The notes: generated by a model from the sequence alone, not told the origin. Shown: positions 24,389 to 32,580, counted from the first letter of the stretch. The stretch is 55,466 nt of DNA from Candidatus Altarchaeota archaeon (GCA_030590165.1 JAUUZA010000002.1:1-55466), one strand, 5' to 3'. Numbers and translations are program-made.

Positions 24389-25449
24389 TTTCACTCATTT
24401 TGGGTTTAATTTTAGGCAGCTTTCCTGGTTTTCATCCAAATATTATTTTGAACCTTTTTTCAGAGAAAACGCAATTATTTGGACTTGTTTTTGGTTCTTT
24501 ATTTACTTCAATAATTCCTGGAATTTTGATGGTTCCAACAAGTGAAATGACACCACTTTTGCTTCCAAGTCAATGTGCGGTGCAGAAAGGAAAGATGCAA
24601 GAAGCCATAATGTCTTTTGTTGGGGGGGCTTTACTCGGGTGTTTTTTATTTTTATTAACTTTTCCTTTATATTCTTTTTTTATTCACTTTAATTCTTTTC
24701 TTAAAAGAGCTACATTACCCTTCCTCATTTTTACAATTTCCTTAACAATTTCAAAATCAAAAAATTCTTTAAAGGCTCTTTTGTTCTTTCTTATTTCTGG
24801 CGTTTATGGAATTTTTATGTTTAGTTCAGGAATTGATAGTAATTCACTTCTTGGTGCTCATTTTACTGCGATGTTTGGTTTAGTTGGACTCTTAGTCTCA
24901 GAAAAAATTCCAATTCAAAAAGTAACTGAAGCAAAAATAAATTTGAATTTTCCTCAAGCTTTTACTGGTTTTATTGGGGGGCTTTTAATTTCATTATTTC
25001 CGGCAATTACTCCTGCACAAGTTTATGTTATTTTAATTTTATTCTTTGGAGCTTCGTCAAAAGGATTAGCTGCTGCAGGTGCTCTTACCTTATCTTCTTT
25101 TCTTTTTTCATTTCAATCTCTTATTTTCTTTGGTAAGGGAAGAATGGCAACTGTTGAAAAAATTGGGGCTTTTAATCCGGATTTAATTGCAATTTATGCT
25201 TTATTTTCTTTCTTTATGATTTTTCTTTTCAGTCGCTATTTCGTAAAATTTGTAAATCAAATTTCAAAATTTAGAGAAGTTTCACTCATTTTTATTTTAA
25301 GTTGTTTAATCTTTTTTTATCCTAAAGCCCTTCATTTTGCTGTTTTTTCTTTAATTTTAGGTCTTATTGCTAATAAATATGAAGTTGAGCGTGTACATTT
25401 AATGGGTTCCTTACTACTCCCTACAATTTTATGGTACCTTAAACTCTAA
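24385..25449 (+). CDS. TctA-like (DUF112) membrane protein
   Basis: 354 residues from TTG overlapping the Sec61 beta stop. About 9-10 membrane segments. It has the two-fold TctA-type repeats: LILGSFPGFHPNIIL with FTSIIPGILMVPTS, and later GLLISLFPAITPAQVYVIL with ASSKGLAAAGALTLSSFLF. Archaeal COG1784 proteins are related to the large subunit of tripartite tricarboxylate transporters but lack the TctB/TctC partners, which are also not seen here. Confidence 0.85.
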   Translation: MISLILGLILGSFPGFHPNIILNLFSEKTQLFGLVFGSLFTSIIPGILMVPTSEMTPLLLPSQCAVQKGKMQEAIMSFVGGALLGCFLFLLTFPLYSFFIHFNSFLKRATLPFLIFTISLTISKSKNSLKALLFFLISGVYGIFMFSSGIDSNSLLGAHFTAMFGLVGLLVSEKIPIQKVTEAKINLNFPQAFTGFIGGLLISLFPAITPAQVYVILILFFGASSKGLAAAGALTLSSFLFSFQSLIFFGKGRMATVEKIGAFNPDLIAIYALFSFFMIFLFSRYFVKFVNQISKFREVSLIFILSCLIFFYPKALHFAVFSLILGLIANKYEVERVHLMGSLLLPTILWYLKL

Positions 25450-25473
25450 ATAATACCCTTGATACTTTTTAAT

Positions 25474-26118
25474 ATGCAAATTCAATATTTAGGTCATTCC
25501 GGTTTTCTTATTCTCCACGAGGGAATTGAAATAGTAATAGACCCTTTTTTGTCTGAAAACCCTAAAAGAATTATTCCACAAAATTTTGATTCACGAAACC
25601 TTAATCCAAATTTTATTCTTTTAACTCACGAACATTTTGACCATTGTGATATAAAAACCATTCAATTATTAACTAGAAAAAGAAACCCAAAAATTATTGG
25701 TCCTGCTCCTGTTGAACGCAAACTTGGTTTAAAAATAGTTAAAGTTAAACCAGGAAATCAATTAAAATATGATAAATTTATTTTAAGAGCCATGCCAGCG
25801 GTTCACCCTCAATCAGAATTACCAATTGGTTTCTTACTCGATTTTAATGGTTTAAGAGTTTATCATGCTGGTGACACCTTGTATCATAAAGACCTCGCAA
25901 AGATTAATACAGATGTAGCAATTCTTCCAATAGGAGGAACATATACAATGAATGGCGAAGAAGCACTTAAACTTGCTGAGGAAATGCAACCACGAATTTT
26001 AATTCCAATGCACTATAATACATTCACTGAAATTCAAGCCGATCCATATGAACTTGCAAAACGTTCGGATCAAGTTGTAGTCATGAAACCAGGTGAATCA
26101 ATGGAGGTAAACCAATGA
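25474..26118 (+). CDS. metallo-beta-lactamase-fold hydrolase (UPF0173)
   Basis: 214 residues from ATG at 25474 (MQIQYLGHSGFLI). Metal motif LLTHEHFDHCD (HxHxDH), then AVHPQSELPIGFLLDF, VYHAGDTLYHKD, ILPIGGTYTMN and IPMHYNTF, all features of the UPF0173 metal-dependent hydrolases. The substrate is unknown. It overlaps the following gene by 4 bases. Confidence 0.93.
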   Translation: MQIQYLGHSGFLILHEGIEIVIDPFLSENPKRIIPQNFDSRNLNPNFILLTHEHFDHCDIKTIQLLTRKRNPKIIGPAPVERKLGLKIVKVKPGNQLKYDKFILRAMPAVHPQSELPIGFLLDFNGLRVYHAGDTLYHKDLAKINTDVAILPIGGTYTMNGEEALKLAEEMQPRILIPMHYNTFTEIQADPYELAKRSDQVVVMKPGESMEVNQ

Positions 26119-26333
26119 GTGATGAAGATAATGGTGAATTTATTAAGTGGGGAACTTTGCTTACAGGGTCGAATAAAAACAAAGGAGCAATAATTTTAGG
26201 AATAGTAATTGTTTTTGTAATTTATGCTAAAATTACTGGGGATGTACGTATTCTTTCCTTCTTCGTTCTCTTAATGTTAATTTTGTTTGCCATTAGTATA
26301 ATAAATTTAGTTTTAGGAAAACTAAACGAATAA
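26115..26333 (+). CDS. small two-helix membrane protein
   Basis: 72 residues. A polar N-terminus (DEDNGEFIKWGTLLTGSNKN) is followed by two hydrophobic helices (GAIILGIVIVFVIYA; ILSFFVLLMLILFAISIINL). No family recognised. It is translationally coupled to the UPF0173 gene and converges with the prepilin peptidase gene, overlapping it by 12 bases. Confidence 0.6.
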   Translation: MSDEDNGEFIKWGTLLTGSNKNKGAIILGIVIVFVIYAKITGDVRILSFFVLLMLILFAISIINLVLGKLNE

Positions 26334-27071
26334 AAGCGAGAGTAAGGCTAGTGAAAATGCGGGTGTCATAGGGACGCCTGATTTAATTTTTATTTCACCC
26401 CTTCCATATTTTCTTGCGAGTTTTACTTCTTTAATTCCTATTGGTGATGATGCTTTTATTAAAAATTTTCCCAATTTTAAATCATCAATTAACCAATCAT
26501 CTTCTTCAAGGTCTTTTGTTTTTTTCTCAATTATGAAAAGATTATCAATATCTTTTCGTGAAACTAAAACAAGTAAAAGAAAAGTTAAAGCAAGAAAAAT
26601 TAATCCCGTATTAATATTAAAAAAAGTATATATTCCTGACAATAAAACAATTAGAATAAATTTAAGATATTTTTTATAAATTCCTGAAGTTATGAAAAAA
26701 TAAATAAAGTAAGCAATTCCCAATATTCCCGACCAAATAAGTGAATATAAAAAGAAATTAGGCCAAAAATTAGTGAATGCGGGTGAAAGTAGTGAAGATG
26801 CTACTGCCATCAACCACATATCTCCACTTGCCCAATGTTTCGAATAATAAAGTATCCCACCAATTAAAAAAGAGAGAAAGGTAAATTTTAATGAAGTTAG
26901 GAAGGGACTGAAACTTTTAGTAATTAAACTTTCAATTGCCCACCCAATGAAACCAATAGGTATTGAAATCTTCACAAGATTTTCTGGGAGATATGTAGTC
27001 ATAAAATCAACTCCAGAACTAAAAAATACTACAAAGAAACCAAAAAAAACCAAGAGAAGTGCGATTACCAT
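26322..27071 (-). CDS. archaeal A24-type prepilin peptidase
   Basis: 249 residues, about 6-7 membrane helices. The two aspartates expected of A24 peptidases are present: Asp22 in VDFMTTYLPE (DxxxxxIPN-like) and Asp84 in WASGDMWLMA (the GxGD motif, here SGD). The C-terminus GEIKIKSGVPMTPAFSLALL resembles the GIPFxPAF end of EppA/FlaK-like enzymes. It would cut class III signal peptides such as that of the protein at 5400-5774. It is read after the second histone, overlapping by 7 bases. Confidence 0.75.
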   Translation of the reverse strand: MVIALLLVFFGFFVVFFSSGVDFMTTYLPENLVKISIPIGFIGWAIESLITKSFSPFLTSLKFTFLSFLIGGILYYSKHWASGDMWLMAVASSLLSPAFTNFWPNFFLYSLIWSGILGIAYFIYFFITSGIYKKYLKFILIVLLSGIYTFFNINTGLIFLALTFLLLVLVSRKDIDNLFIIEKKTKDLEEDDWLIDDLKLGKFLIKASSPIGIKEVKLARKYGRGEIKIKSGVPMTPAFSLALLSLLFV

Positions 27072-27274
27072 AATTTTCGCTTTGCTTCAATTATGTCTTC
27101 CTTACGAATTGTTTTTCTTTTGTGTTCAGCTGCAATTTTTGAGGCTTCTTCAACTAAAATGAATCCAATTTCTTCCGTTACCTCAGCTAATCCTTCAGCA
27201 GCGTCGTTACCAACTCGTCTCCCCGTTCCCTTCAAAAGACGTTTAAAAGGAGCATTTGCAAATATCTCAGCCAT
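27065..27274 (-). CDS. second, divergent archaeal histone
   Basis: 69 residues, one histone fold (FANAPFKRLLKGTGRRVGND, AAEGLAEVTEEIGFILVEEA, AEHKRKTIRKEDIIEAKRKLW). The RKT contact near the second loop is kept, but the helices differ strongly from the histone at 7586. It may form heterodimers with it. It is cotranscribed with the prepilin peptidase. Confidence 0.92.
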   Translation of the reverse strand: MAEIFANAPFKRLLKGTGRRVGNDAAEGLAEVTEEIGFILVEEASKIAAEHKRKTIRKEDIIEAKRKLW

Positions 27275-27313
27275 AAATGGCTGTAAATCTGATTTTATTT
27301 AAGCTTTGACTGA

Positions 27314-27607
27314 CTAAGGATGATATTGTTCATAAGCTTGAACTAATCCTTTTTCAAACGAATTATTTTCAGCATCAATAACAGATATTGCTACCATAAT
27401 CTCAAAATTACCTAAACGTCTATCATTCCACTTCTTTTGAGGGGTAATCTCACTTTTTAATAAATTTCTCGCTTTATCATATGGGCCCCTTTGTTTTTTA
27501 GTAAGCTGACTCCCATATTTTTTTAAAAGTTTATTCACTTTTAGATAATGTATTCCTACACGATAAATTGAAATTCTATTTTCAGGAGTTTTTGAAAATA
27601 GATTCAT
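27314..27607 (-). CDS. hypothetical protein, N-terminus possibly lost or using an unusual start
   Basis: 97 residues from the first ATG, helical and basic (YLKVNKLLKKYGSQLTKKQR, GNFEIMVAISVIDAEN). The same frame stays open for another ~49 codons upstream to 27754 (FCGIDAINDNNIEVAYSLHL..., KIHELLVQKELSEIDEYM) without any ATG, GTG or TTG. It is bounded by TAA, two codons after the TAA of the upstream gene. It may be the rest of a broken longer gene. Not recognised. Confidence 0.5.
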   Translation of the reverse strand: MNLFSKTPENRISIYRVGIHYLKVNKLLKKYGSQLTKKQRGPYDKARNLLKSEITPQKKWNDRRLGNFEIMVAISVIDAENNSFEKGLVQAYEQYHP

Positions 27608-27763
27608 ATATTCATCTATTTCACTTAATTCCTTTTGAACTAAAAGCTCGTGTATTTTAATTTTTCCATTAATCCTAGGTTTATTATTTTTTAAATGGAG
27701 ACTATAAGCAACTTCAATATTATTATCATTAATTGCGTCTATTCCGCAAAAAAGTTAGTAAAC

Positions 27764-28090
27764 TTAAAAAATGTAAATATAGTCTTTTAATTGTTCATTA
27801 TGTTCTTGATTTATTTTTTTGAAAAATTTTTGTGCTTTAATACTTAGGGGATTTTCAGATAAGGCACACCTCACATAAATTAAAGAATCTCCAAGTTCCC
27901 CCCTATATCTTGAATTACGTGCCTTTTTAAGAAAAAACTTTTCCGCTTTTTTTGTATTATTTTCAAAAAGTTTGAGAACGTCTGAAGTTACTGCATTTGA
28001 ATACAAGATTGGTGTTAAAAGTTGTTTAACCTTACAGTATTGTTTTTGTTTATATTTTTCCTTTGCATCTTGAAATTCTTTCTCAAACAC
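27764..28090 (-). CDS. hypothetical helical (TPR-like) protein
   Basis: 108 residues. Helical pairs such as KEKYKQKQYCKVKQLLTPIL and ALSENPLSIKAQKFFKKINQ look like TPR or similar repeats. No signal peptide, and not recognised. The gene at 27314 lies in the same frame after TAA GTT TAC TAA, so both could come from one ancestral gene. The start lies in a short divergent promoter region with the NFACT-R gene. Confidence 0.5.
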   Translation of the reverse strand: MFEKEFQDAKEKYKQKQYCKVKQLLTPILYSNAVTSDVLKLFENNTKKAEKFFLKKARNSRYRGELGDSLIYVRCALSENPLSIKAQKFFKKINQEHNEQLKDYIYIF

Positions 28091-28138
28091 ACCATAATCT
28101 TTCCGGCGAATTTTTAAGCCTTGGGACTTCTTTTTTTT

Positions 28139-28906
28139 GTGGAAATTGAGCTTGATACAACAAAATCGGCAGCAAAAAATGCCAGCGAATTATTTCAAAA
28201 AGCGAAAAAATTAGAGGCTAAATCACTAAGAGCTAAAGAAATTTTAAAAAAATTGGCTAAAAAAATGGAGAACGCCAAGGTCAATACAATTAATAAAAAG
28301 GATGTTATGAAAGAAAGAAAAAAACGTGAGTGGTTTGAAAAATTTAGATGGTTTACTTCAAGCACCGGAAAACTTGTTATTGGGGGACGTGACGCAACAA
28401 GTAATGAGGTTGTTATGAAAAAAAATACTGAAGAAAACGAACTTTGTTTTCACGCAGATATTGTTGGTGCTCCTTTTTTTGTAATTAAAGGTGAAGCAGA
28501 TAAACAAACTATTGAAGAAACTATTCACGCAGCTGGAATATTTTCAAAAGCTTGGACTGGGGGATATGGTTCAGTTAATGTATTTTATGCCCCTCGGACT
28601 CAATTTAGTAAACAAGCACCAAGTGGCGAATATATTTCAAAGGGAGGATTTATGGTTCGCGGAAAACGTGAGTGGGGAAAAGCCATTCTAAAAACATATA
28701 TTGGAATAAAAGACGGAATAGTAATATGTGGACCAAAAAGTGCTATTGAACCTTGGGCTGACAAAATGATGGGGCTTGAACCTGGTGACTTAAAACCCGG
28801 TGAAATTATTAAAAAAGCTTCAAGATGGTTAAAAATAGATGCAGATGAAATTCAAAGAGTCATTCCTTCAGGAAAAAGTAAAATCCTAGTTGAAAAGAAA
28901 AAATAG
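28139..28906 (+). CDS. stand-alone NFACT-R (DUF814) protein, RqcH C-terminal half
   Basis: 255 residues from GTG at 28139 (MEIELDTTKSAAKNASELFQ), preferred over TTG at 28121 because this matches the family start of the coiled-coil part. NFACT-R follows: FRWFTSSTGKLVIGGRDATS, ELCFHADIVGAPFFVI, AAGIFSKAWTGGYGSVNVFY and SGEYISKGGFMVRGKREW. Full archaeal RqcH/NEMF proteins have an N-terminal NFACT-N domain that recruits tRNA for C-terminal tailing on stalled 50S; it is absent here. It could still bind obstructed large subunits. Confidence 0.85.
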   Translation: MEIELDTTKSAAKNASELFQKAKKLEAKSLRAKEILKKLAKKMENAKVNTINKKDVMKERKKREWFEKFRWFTSSTGKLVIGGRDATSNEVVMKKNTEENELCFHADIVGAPFFVIKGEADKQTIEETIHAAGIFSKAWTGGYGSVNVFYAPRTQFSKQAPSGEYISKGGFMVRGKREWGKAILKTYIGIKDGIVICGPKSAIEPWADKMMGLEPGDLKPGEIIKKASRWLKIDADEIQRVIPSGKSKILVEKKK

Positions 28907-28954
28907 AAAAATAATTGAGATTAAAGTTACAACTATCATCAAAAATAAAAAAAA

Positions 28955-28992
28955 TTCCCCAAGGGGGAAAAATAAATAAACCACTTTAGTGG
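28955..28992 (-). terminator. tandem hairpin terminators after the ssb gene
   Basis: Read on the minus strand, CCACT-AAA-GTGG (28981-28992) right after the ssb stop is followed by TTTATTTATTTTT. Then TTCCCC-CTT-GGGGAA (28955-28969) is followed by a run of eight T (28947-28954). The plus-strand NFACT-R gene ends toward the same region. Confidence 0.65.
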
Positions 28993-28993
28993 C

Positions 28994-29359
28994 TTAGAAT
29001 CGTCTTTGTGGGTTTTCAACAAACTTTTCAGATATATTAAGTTCTGTGTTTGCTTCAACACTTTCTTCACTCTTTTCCATTGTTCCGTATTTTCCAACGT
29101 TCAATTTCATTGAGTTTTTGAAGACATTAATATAAGCGTTCTTTAGTTCGTAGGTTGCGCCAACTTCAATTGTGTCAATGGCATCATCCCAAAGACTCAT
29201 GAGTACGCACCCAGTGTCATCTCCAACGAGGAATTCAGCTACTCTGTGCTGTCTTCCTGTTGAACGAGCTGTTACTTCTCGTTCTTCCTTCTTTTCCACA
29301 ACTTTTACTTTCAAGTCGATACCCCGTGAACGGGGTCCTAATTCCGAAATTCCTGTCAT
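28994..29359 (-). CDS. ssb: single-stranded DNA-binding protein (OB fold, RPA-like)
   Basis: 121 residues. One OB fold: LKVKVVEKKEEREVTARSTG, VAEFLVGDDTGCVLMSLWDD, TYELKNAYINVFKNSMKLNV, then a short disordered tail ending NPQRRF. It resembles crenarchaeal-type single-OB SSBs. It protects single-stranded DNA in replication and repair. GGTGA lies upstream of the ATG, and tandem terminators follow. Confidence 0.88.
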   Translation of the reverse strand: MTGISELGPRSRGIDLKVKVVEKKEEREVTARSTGRQHRVAEFLVGDDTGCVLMSLWDDAIDTIEVGATYELKNAYINVFKNSMKLNVGKYGTMEKSEESVEANTELNISEKFVENPQRRF

Positions 29360-29423
29360 TTTATTTCACCTATTTGTGTATTTGAAAGCAACTCAAGAGG
29401 TTAAAAGCTTTGCCTTGAAGCTG

Positions 29424-29441
29424 CCTTTTTTTAAAAAAAGG
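29424..29441. repeat. perfect 18-bp palindrome CCT7A7GG
   Basis: CC, seven T, seven A, GG in the divergent region between ssb and the dUTPase-like gene. The A/T core could be an operator or promoter part. It lies ~45 bases upstream of the dUTPase start. Confidence 0.35.
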
Positions 29442-29485
29442 TGATTTTTCCTATATTTTTATAAAATTCTAGAAAGAAAATTGAA

Positions 29486-29959
29486 ATGTTCGTATCTGGA
29501 GAAAAAATGGCTAATTTTTTGGATCCCATAAAAAATAAACAAATTCAACCTGCAGGGGTTGATTTAACAGTTATTGAAGTTTTTGAAATTGATTCTGTAG
29601 GAGAAATTGATTTTTCAAATGAAAATCGCAAGGTTCCTGAAGGAAAAAAACTTGAATTTTCTGAAAATAAAATTCATTTGAAACCGGGTTCATACAAAAT
29701 TATGTATGGAGAGGCCGTAAAAATGCCAAAAGACGCCCTTGGAATAGTTTTACCTCGTTCAACTCTTATGAGAATGGGAGCAACTGTAATTAGTGCACTT
29801 TGGGACCCTGGATACCAAGGACGGGGTTATGGACTTCTTGTTGTATTCAATCCTCATGGAATAATTATACATCGCAATGCCAGAGTTGCTCAAATTTTTA
29901 TGATAAAAGGAAAAACCAATAAAGAATATGAAGGGACTTACAAAGGAGAAAACCTTTAA
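29486..29959 (+). CDS. dut: dUTPase / dCTP deaminase family protein (probable dUTPase)
   Basis: 157 residues. Family blocks are IQPAGVDLTV, MPKDALGIVLPRSTLMRMGA, ALWDPGYQGRGYGLLVVFN and NARVAQIFMI. dCTP deaminases carry a catalytic Glu in the GxxTLEL segment; here the matching place reads GYGLLVV without it. This favours dUTP hydrolysis over deamination (inference). It keeps uracil out of DNA. An alternative start is the internal ATG eight codons in (MANFLDP). It is followed by ndk. Confidence 0.85.
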   Translation: MFVSGEKMANFLDPIKNKQIQPAGVDLTVIEVFEIDSVGEIDFSNENRKVPEGKKLEFSENKIHLKPGSYKIMYGEAVKMPKDALGIVLPRSTLMRMGATVISALWDPGYQGRGYGLLVVFNPHGIIIHRNARVAQIFMIKGKTNKEYEGTYKGENL

Positions 29960-29980
29960 ACTTCTTTAATTTCTTCTTGT

Positions 29981-30571
29981 ATGACTGAACGAACTTTTAT
30001 CATGGTTAAACCTGACGGAGTTATGAGGGGACTTGTTGGAAAAATAATAAAAAAATTTGAAAATACGGGACTCAAACTTGTAGCAATTAAAATGGCAAGA
30101 CCTAATGAAAAAAAGGTTGCAGGATTTTATCCAAGTAGTAATGAATGGTTCTCTTCTGTTGGAGAAAAAACCCTTAAAGGTTATCAAAAATTAGGGGTTG
30201 ACGTTAAAAAAGACTTGAATACGGATGACCCAATTGAAATTGGAAAAACAATCAAAAGTTGGTTAATCAAATATATTTCAAAGGGACCAGTAGTTGCAAT
30301 GATTTGGGAAGGAAATAAAGCAGTAAAAATGGGACGAAAACTTGTGGGAAATACAGAACCATTTTCAGCAGAACCGGGAACTCTTCGTGGAACTTTTTCT
30401 CCGGACAGTTATCAATGTGCAAATTTAGACTTCAGAAGTATGTTTAATACAATTCATGCAAGTGGAAGCACAAATGAAGCAAAAGAAGAAATTGTTTATT
30501 GGTTTAGTGAATCTGAAATATTTGATTATCAAAATTCAGCTGAGATGGTTTGGGATTTTATTAAATCCTAA
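29981..30571 (+). CDS. ndk: nucleoside diphosphate kinase, long form
   Basis: 196 residues versus the usual ~150. TERTFIMVKPDGVMRGLVGK starts the fold; GPVVAMIWEGNKAVKMGRKL, GTLRGTFSPDSYQ and NTIHASGSTNEAKEEI (phosphorylated His) follow. An insertion of ~40 residues at ~50-90 (EWFSSVGEKTLKGYQKLG..., DDPIEIGKTIKSWL) enlarges the region before the Kpn loop. It balances NTP and dNTP pools, fitting the dUTPase next door. Confidence 0.96.
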   Translation: MTERTFIMVKPDGVMRGLVGKIIKKFENTGLKLVAIKMARPNEKKVAGFYPSSNEWFSSVGEKTLKGYQKLGVDVKKDLNTDDPIEIGKTIKSWLIKYISKGPVVAMIWEGNKAVKMGRKLVGNTEPFSAEPGTLRGTFSPDSYQCANLDFRSMFNTIHASGSTNEAKEEIVYWFSESEIFDYQNSAEMVWDFIKS

Positions 30572-30591
30572 TCGCTTTTCTTTTATTATTT

Positions 30592-31578
30592 TTATTTTAT
30601 TATTGTTTTTATTCTTTCTAAATCAGAAAAATCAGTATGGAAATTATATGCACCTGCATTTAGGAATGTAATTTTATCACCTTCTTTTTTTTCTTTATTG
30701 AAAAAAACTTTATATCTAAAGATATCAAGTGAATCGGGTGATTTTCCTTTAATCAAATATTGAAAACCTGATTTTGTTTCACCTTCAACTGGCAATCGCA
30801 TATTGAAAAGAAAACTGTCCATATACGCATTGAAAATTGAAGCATCTACAACTAAATTCTTGTTATAAGCCAGTAAAACATTGGTTTCAAGCTTAACTGA
30901 AGGTGCAGCAATAAATCTCCCAGGTTCAAGAATTAATTTCATATTTCTTTCACTCAAGAAATCTTTTAATTTTTTAATCTTTTCAAAAATTGGTTTAATG
31001 TTTGGGCTTGAATTTTGATAAGTTGAAGGAAGTCCACCACCAATATTAATACAATCAACTAAGCCTTCCAATTCTTTAACAATGGGTTTAAGGTCATCAA
31101 CTAAAGACCATTCACCAACATTCTGAGTTTTTCGATGAAAGTGAATTCCTACATTTCCTTTAATTATTTTCACAAGCTCAACTGCACGCCTCCAATCAAA
31201 ACCATAAACAAAATATTTCCCAGTATAAACAGAATGCTCTTTAAATTTAATCCTTAAAAAAATATTAGCAGTGTCTGTTAATTTTTGAAGCTTATTCAAA
31301 TCTTGCTCATTATCAATAATAAACGAATTAACACCTAATTGGAGCATGTCTTTAATTTGTTCCTTTGTTTCTCCTTGAAGTAAAACAACTGAACGTTTTT
31401 TGTCGGAAATTCGTTTTAAATTATTAAAACCGGTCGCAACTAATTTTGTTTTAGTTTGGTTCTCTAAAATTTTCCCCACCTCGGTATTTGTTTTGAGATT
31501 ATACCAAACCTCTCCTAAAGATTTCAGTGAATTCACTTGTTCAATAACTTTTTTAGAATCAAGAATAAATTTTGCCAT
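30592..31578 (-). CDS. fold-III PLP decarboxylase-like protein (ornithine/diaminopimelate type)
   Basis: 328 residues. The alanine-racemase-like barrel starts EVWYNLKTNTEVGKIL with the PLP Lys. GIHFHRKTQN, CINIGGGLPSTY and LILEPGRFIAAPSVKLET follow. The C-terminal beta domain has DASIFNAYMDSF and GKSPDSLDIF. The latter aligns with the G-x-x-C-[DE]-x-x-D motif, where the catalytic Cys is Pro. It is coupled to the upstream deoxyhypusine synthase, so polyamine-related chemistry is likely, but the missing Cys makes the reaction uncertain. Confidence 0.75.
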   Translation of the reverse strand: MAKFILDSKKVIEQVNSLKSLGEVWYNLKTNTEVGKILENQTKTKLVATGFNNLKRISDKKRSVVLLQGETKEQIKDMLQLGVNSFIIDNEQDLNKLQKLTDTANIFLRIKFKEHSVYTGKYFVYGFDWRRAVELVKIIKGNVGIHFHRKTQNVGEWSLVDDLKPIVKELEGLVDCINIGGGLPSTYQNSSPNIKPIFEKIKKLKDFLSERNMKLILEPGRFIAAPSVKLETNVLLAYNKNLVVDASIFNAYMDSFLFNMRLPVEGETKSGFQYLIKGKSPDSLDIFRYKVFFNKEKKEGDKITFLNAGAYNFHTDFSDLERIKTIIK

Positions 31579-32534
31579 TAAATTCTCGCCTCAATATGAA
31601 GTTTTTCTAAAGTTCTAAAGGCAGCCAAAGGAAAATTAATTGTAACATCTCCAATTACTGTTGCAGAATCTGAATCATCTTTAACTTTTCCCCAACTTTT
31701 TGCTTCCTTAGTTGAAGCACCACTTAAACGTCCACTCCATCCGGTTGAAGTTGTTAAATAAACAACATAATCAGCCCCACCATTAATTAAAGTTGAAAGA
31801 AGTGCAAAATGCTTTGAAACGCCCCCCCCTAAGGCGATTATGCCTTTTTTATCATCAGGACTAAATGTAAAGATAAGTTTTTTGAAATCTCCAATTAAGT
31901 CAAGTTTAAAATTTGGATATCTATCTCTTGCCATATACAAATGAAATCCTATTGCACCATCTGAAATTGCAGGACAAAAAACAGGTATTCCTTTTTTATG
32001 TGCTTGATATAATATTGAATTAGTGTCTTCAAGTTGTGAACCGAGTTTATCTAAAAATTCAACTATTGTTAATTCACTTTTTTCTTCAACAATTTTATCA
32101 ATCATTTTTTTCATAACGCCCTCAAATTTCATATAACTATCATTAGTTACAATAATGTTTCCAACTCGATTATGTCCTTTTTCGTGGAGTTCAATATCAT
32201 CGGCACCAAATCTTGTTAATGGAAATTTTTCTCCCATTGCACGCATTATATCTTCTTCAATAGAACCAGCAGTAGTCACAACTGCGTCAACTAAACCAAG
32301 TTCAATCAATTGAGCAAAAAGACCCCTCAAACCAGAAGTAACCATATTTGACGTAAATGACAAAATTACTTTCGATTTTTCAGTCCACATTTTATACATT
32401 ACTTCGGATACTTTGAAAAGTTCAGTACTTTGAAAACCCTGAGATTCAAATTGTTCAACAAGGTCAGAAGTGTAAGAATGCGAATTCCACCTTAAATCTT
32501 TAACAAATTCCATAAAGAATAACAAAACCTTCAA
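31578..32534 (-). CDS. dys: deoxyhypusine synthase
   Basis: 318 residues, or 311 from the internal ATG (MEFVKDLRWNS). Features: ILSFTSNMVTSGLRGLFAQL, VVTTAGSIEEDIMRAMG, FCPAISDGAIGFHLY, ALGGGVSKHFALLSTLINGG and KEAKSWGKVKDDSDSATVIG, which holds the active-site Lys (SWGK). The enzyme moves an aminobutyl group from spermidine to aIF5A. The partner decarboxylase-like gene follows with a one-base overlap. Confidence 0.93.
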   Translation of the reverse strand: MKVLLFFMEFVKDLRWNSHSYTSDLVEQFESQGFQSTELFKVSEVMYKMWTEKSKVILSFTSNMVTSGLRGLFAQLIELGLVDAVVTTAGSIEEDIMRAMGEKFPLTRFGADDIELHEKGHNRVGNIIVTNDSYMKFEGVMKKMIDKIVEEKSELTIVEFLDKLGSQLEDTNSILYQAHKKGIPVFCPAISDGAIGFHLYMARDRYPNFKLDLIGDFKKLIFTFSPDDKKGIIALGGGVSKHFALLSTLINGGADYVVYLTTSTGWSGRLSGASTKEAKSWGKVKDDSDSATVIGDVTINFPLAAFRTLEKLHIEARI

Positions 32535-32580
32535 TTAAAAAAAGATTGAAAATCTAAAAAGAACAAGATAAAAAATAAAC

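Noticed and set aside
29172-29444. 90-residue plus-strand frame
   Set aside because: Antisense to the OB-fold protein, which has clear family features.
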